From NCBI GenBank assembly GCA_024642705.1, contig JAHEAQ010000052.1, positions 1-34,975 on the forward strand: a DNA stretch of 34,975 nt. Reading direction: 5' to 3'. This stretch comes from Bacteroidota bacterium (GTDB lineage Bacteria > Bacteroidota > Bacteroidia > Chitinophagales > Saprospiraceae). The notes below the pieces were generated by a model. The model made no database searches and was not told the origin of the DNA. It was given only the letters and a program-made list of their open reading frames with translations. Both the position numbers and the translations under genes were made by a program. Every line of letters begins with the position of its first letter. Positions within the stretch are counted from its first letter, which is position 1. Shown piece by piece: positions 33,261 through 34,975 of this stretch.

Positions 33261-34975
33261 TTACTTTTTTATAATTTTTAGTAATCCTTGTTTTGAATCA
33301 TTTTTTAAAGTAATACTTAGCGTGCCTTTATTTATTTCTTTATAGTCAATCTTGTTACCTTCCCAATAAACGTCGTATGAATAGGTCGGATTTAAACAAA
33401 CTATAATAGAGAATACCTCATTTTTAGTATCAAAAATGCTCAACTTAGCATTCAATTGACTGTTAGAATTTTCAAATTTTTTCTCTTCGATCCAGATATT
33501 AAATCCAGCTGTGATGGTTCCTTGTTGATAATAAGCATTAAACCAAGATATTACTGGACTTGACAAGCCGCCAAACTGATGCCATCCAGCTCCTCGTCCA
33601 GTTTCAATTACAAAATGTTCATAACAATTATATGTTTCTTCTGTTTCTTGTTTCCAAAGTTCTAATGCGGTAGTCGCAATTTTATATGCAAAATCTGCCT
33701 CTCCTATATCAAGCATTGATTTCCAGAAAAACCATTGATGCGGCATCCACACAGTGCCATTCCAATATCCTTCTTTAGAATAATATGGCGCGGATTGGTC
33801 AACTGCGGATAGTCCAATGTCAGACCATAATTGACCTTTGGTTTTTAAGTGGCTTACGATTTTATCTTGTTGATTTTCATTGCAAATTCCAGCAACTAAA
33901 GGAGATGCTCCATCTAATCCCATATTAAAATTTATAGAATCATTGTATTTAAGTATTTCTTTGGGGTATCCATTTTCATTATGCGTTACAAAACTATAAT
34001 AGCCTGCTGCTTCGTCCCATGAATATTTATCTAATGCTGTACTTAATTCTTCAATGTCATTTTCATATTTCTTGATATCACTTATATAATTTAAATGATT
34101 AGCTGTCATTTGCAATATCTTAGATATTCTAATAAGGTGCGCGGTGCTAACCACTGGAGTGGTATTTTTTGTAAGCTTATGTTCATGTACAAACTTTTGT
34201 GGAGGATAATCATCCCACCCGCCAGAATTATAAAAATAATCCCATGTACGTACCAACCCAGAATTTAGATCCCTAGTTGTGGAACTACTTATATTTCCCA
34301 TGAGAAAATCATAATGACGTTTTAACTTTGGGTAATATGCTTTGATAAGTTCTTCAGATTGTGTTTTATTCCATAATTCTAGAAATAAATAATGTTGCAC
34401 AGGAAGCGGGGTGCCATGATGTATGAAAGCCGATTGTTCATCTGTATCGTTTACATATGCATTAAGATTTTCTATGCCTCTTTGAATATTAAATTCGCTA
34501 AGAGCCATGCCAATAAAACCAGAATCCCAAGAATACAAACTATCCCACCAACGGCCAGGGGCATGATGTCTAATATATTGTTTTTGCATATAAACAGGGA
34601 AAACAACATTGGTTAAGATGGTTGCTGCCATTCTTTTTTGGCTAAATAAATATTTATCACCTGCGGGAACATTACTATAATTAACGACATGTTCTTTAGC
34701 TTCTTTTGTGGCAATTAATAAATGTGTAGCTTTTGTTTCTTTCAAACGTTCAGTAACACTTTCTAAATTACCTACGCATACCATTCCATAAATAGTTTTT
34801 TTAGCTTGAGGTTTTATATTAATAGGCCTTAAAAAAACATTCGTATAATGCCCGTCACTACCATCATAAAATTTTGAAGAAACGTGATTGTTTACCATCC
34901 TTCTAAATTCATCTGATAAATCATTATAAAACCATTCTCTTATTTCGAAATCAGGGTAATCCCAATACAAACCAT
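33261..34975 (-). CDS. GH63/trehalase-like (alpha/alpha)6-barrel glycosidase (5' end cut by window)
   Basis: The frame is open from the right edge of the window to the TAA at 33261, 570 visible codons. The first visible codons are not the start: no ATG is in frame, and the protein already reads YWDYPDFEIREWFYN. Barrel features of clan GH-G are GRWWDSLYSWDSGFIGMAL, the putative general acid Asp in GGWDDYPPQ (34212-34214), YWNGTVWMPHQWFFW, and the putative base Glu in NCYEHFVIETGRGAGWHQFG. A short C-terminal beta domain follows. Clan relatives cleave alpha-glucosidic or mannosylglycerate-type bonds by inversion; substrate and location are not predictable because the N-terminus is missing. Confidence 0.8.
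   Translation of the reverse strand, partial: GLYWDYPDFEIREWFYNDLSDEFRRMVNNHVSSKFYDGSDGHYTNVFLRPINIKPQAKKTIYGMVCVGNLESVTERLKETKATHLLIATKEAKEHVVNYSNVPAGDKYLFSQKRMAATILTNVVFPVYMQKQYIRHHAPGRWWDSLYSWDSGFIGMALSEFNIQRGIENLNAYVNDTDEQSAFIHHGTPLPVQHYLFLELWNKTQSEELIKAYYPKLKRHYDFLMGNISSSTTRDLNSGLVRTWDYFYNSGGWDDYPPQKFVHEHKLTKNTTPVVSTAHLIRISKILQMTANHLNYISDIKKYENDIEELSTALDKYSWDEAAGYYSFVTHNENGYPKEILKYNDSINFNMGLDGASPLVAGICNENQQDKIVSHLKTKGQLWSDIGLSAVDQSAPYYSKEGYWNGTVWMPHQWFFWKSMLDIGEADFAYKIATTALELWKQETEETYNCYEHFVIETGRGAGWHQFGGLSSPVISWFNAYYQQGTITAGFNIWIEEKKFENSNSQLNAKLSIFDTKNEVFSIIVCLNPTYSYDVYWEGNKIDYKEINKGTLSITLKNDSKQGLLKIIKK

Overview
The window is AT-rich, gene-dense chromosomal DNA from a member of the Bacteroidota. 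The evidence is a CotH-like secreted protein ending in a type IX secretion (T9SS) sorting domain, a BtuB-like TonB receptor and a carboxypeptidase-regulatory/beta-barrel outer-membrane protein, several lipoproteins, a LytS/LytTR pair, and promoters of the Bacteroidota TAnnTTTG type with few Shine-Dalgarno sites. I would not name a genus. No rRNA, tRNA, CRISPR array, phage or complete insertion sequence was seen.

Layout. 1-6300: BtuB-like TonB receptor (cut by the window start), triosephosphate isomerase, DUF6580 membrane protein, secreted M1 peptidase, then a SemiSWEET transporter followed by a GNAT acetyltransferase. 6442-11764: secreted CotH protein with an inserted PKD domain, a Qnr/McbG-like pentapeptide-repeat protein and a secreted GH36 alpha-galactosidase. 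12033-13313: a NUC-type nuclease followed in the same reading frame by the stop-riddled remnant of a CHAT (caspase-like) protease gene. 13384-18998: aquaporin Z, an S9 peptidase, a DUF4157 protein with perfect 51-bp tandem repeats, and a YbiT-type ABC-F ATPase whose second ATPase site is eroded. 19143-25155: double NTF2-like lipoprotein, S41 peptidase, eight-cysteine zinc-ribbon protein, CAP-domain lipoprotein, RluE-like pseudouridine synthase, DUF1697 protein, GNAT acetyltransferase, and a LuxR-type regulator whose receiver lacks the phospho-acceptor Asp. 25270-27945: an isochorismatase-family pseudogene, then a GMC oxidoreductase translationally coupled to its gluconate-dehydrogenase-subunit-3-like partner. 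28123-32772: a LytTR response regulator and LytS-type kinase divergent from a large outer-membrane beta-barrel gene. 33261-34975: a GH63/trehalase-like glycosidase cut by the window end.

Functionally this is mostly housekeeping plus a secreted, polymer-degrading repertoire: peptidases M1, S9 and S41, alpha-galactosidase, GH63-like enzyme, GMC dehydrogenase, with sugar and nutrient transport. The less ordinary items are the nuclease/CHAT remnant, the DUF4157 repeat protein (a family linked to extracellular contractile injection systems), the phosphorylation-independent LuxR regulator, the asymmetric ABC-F protein, and three CTAC elements spaced exactly 21 bp upstream of the beta-barrel gene beside a LytTR system. 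I found no complete new multi-gene system. These five are the best candidates for follow-up.
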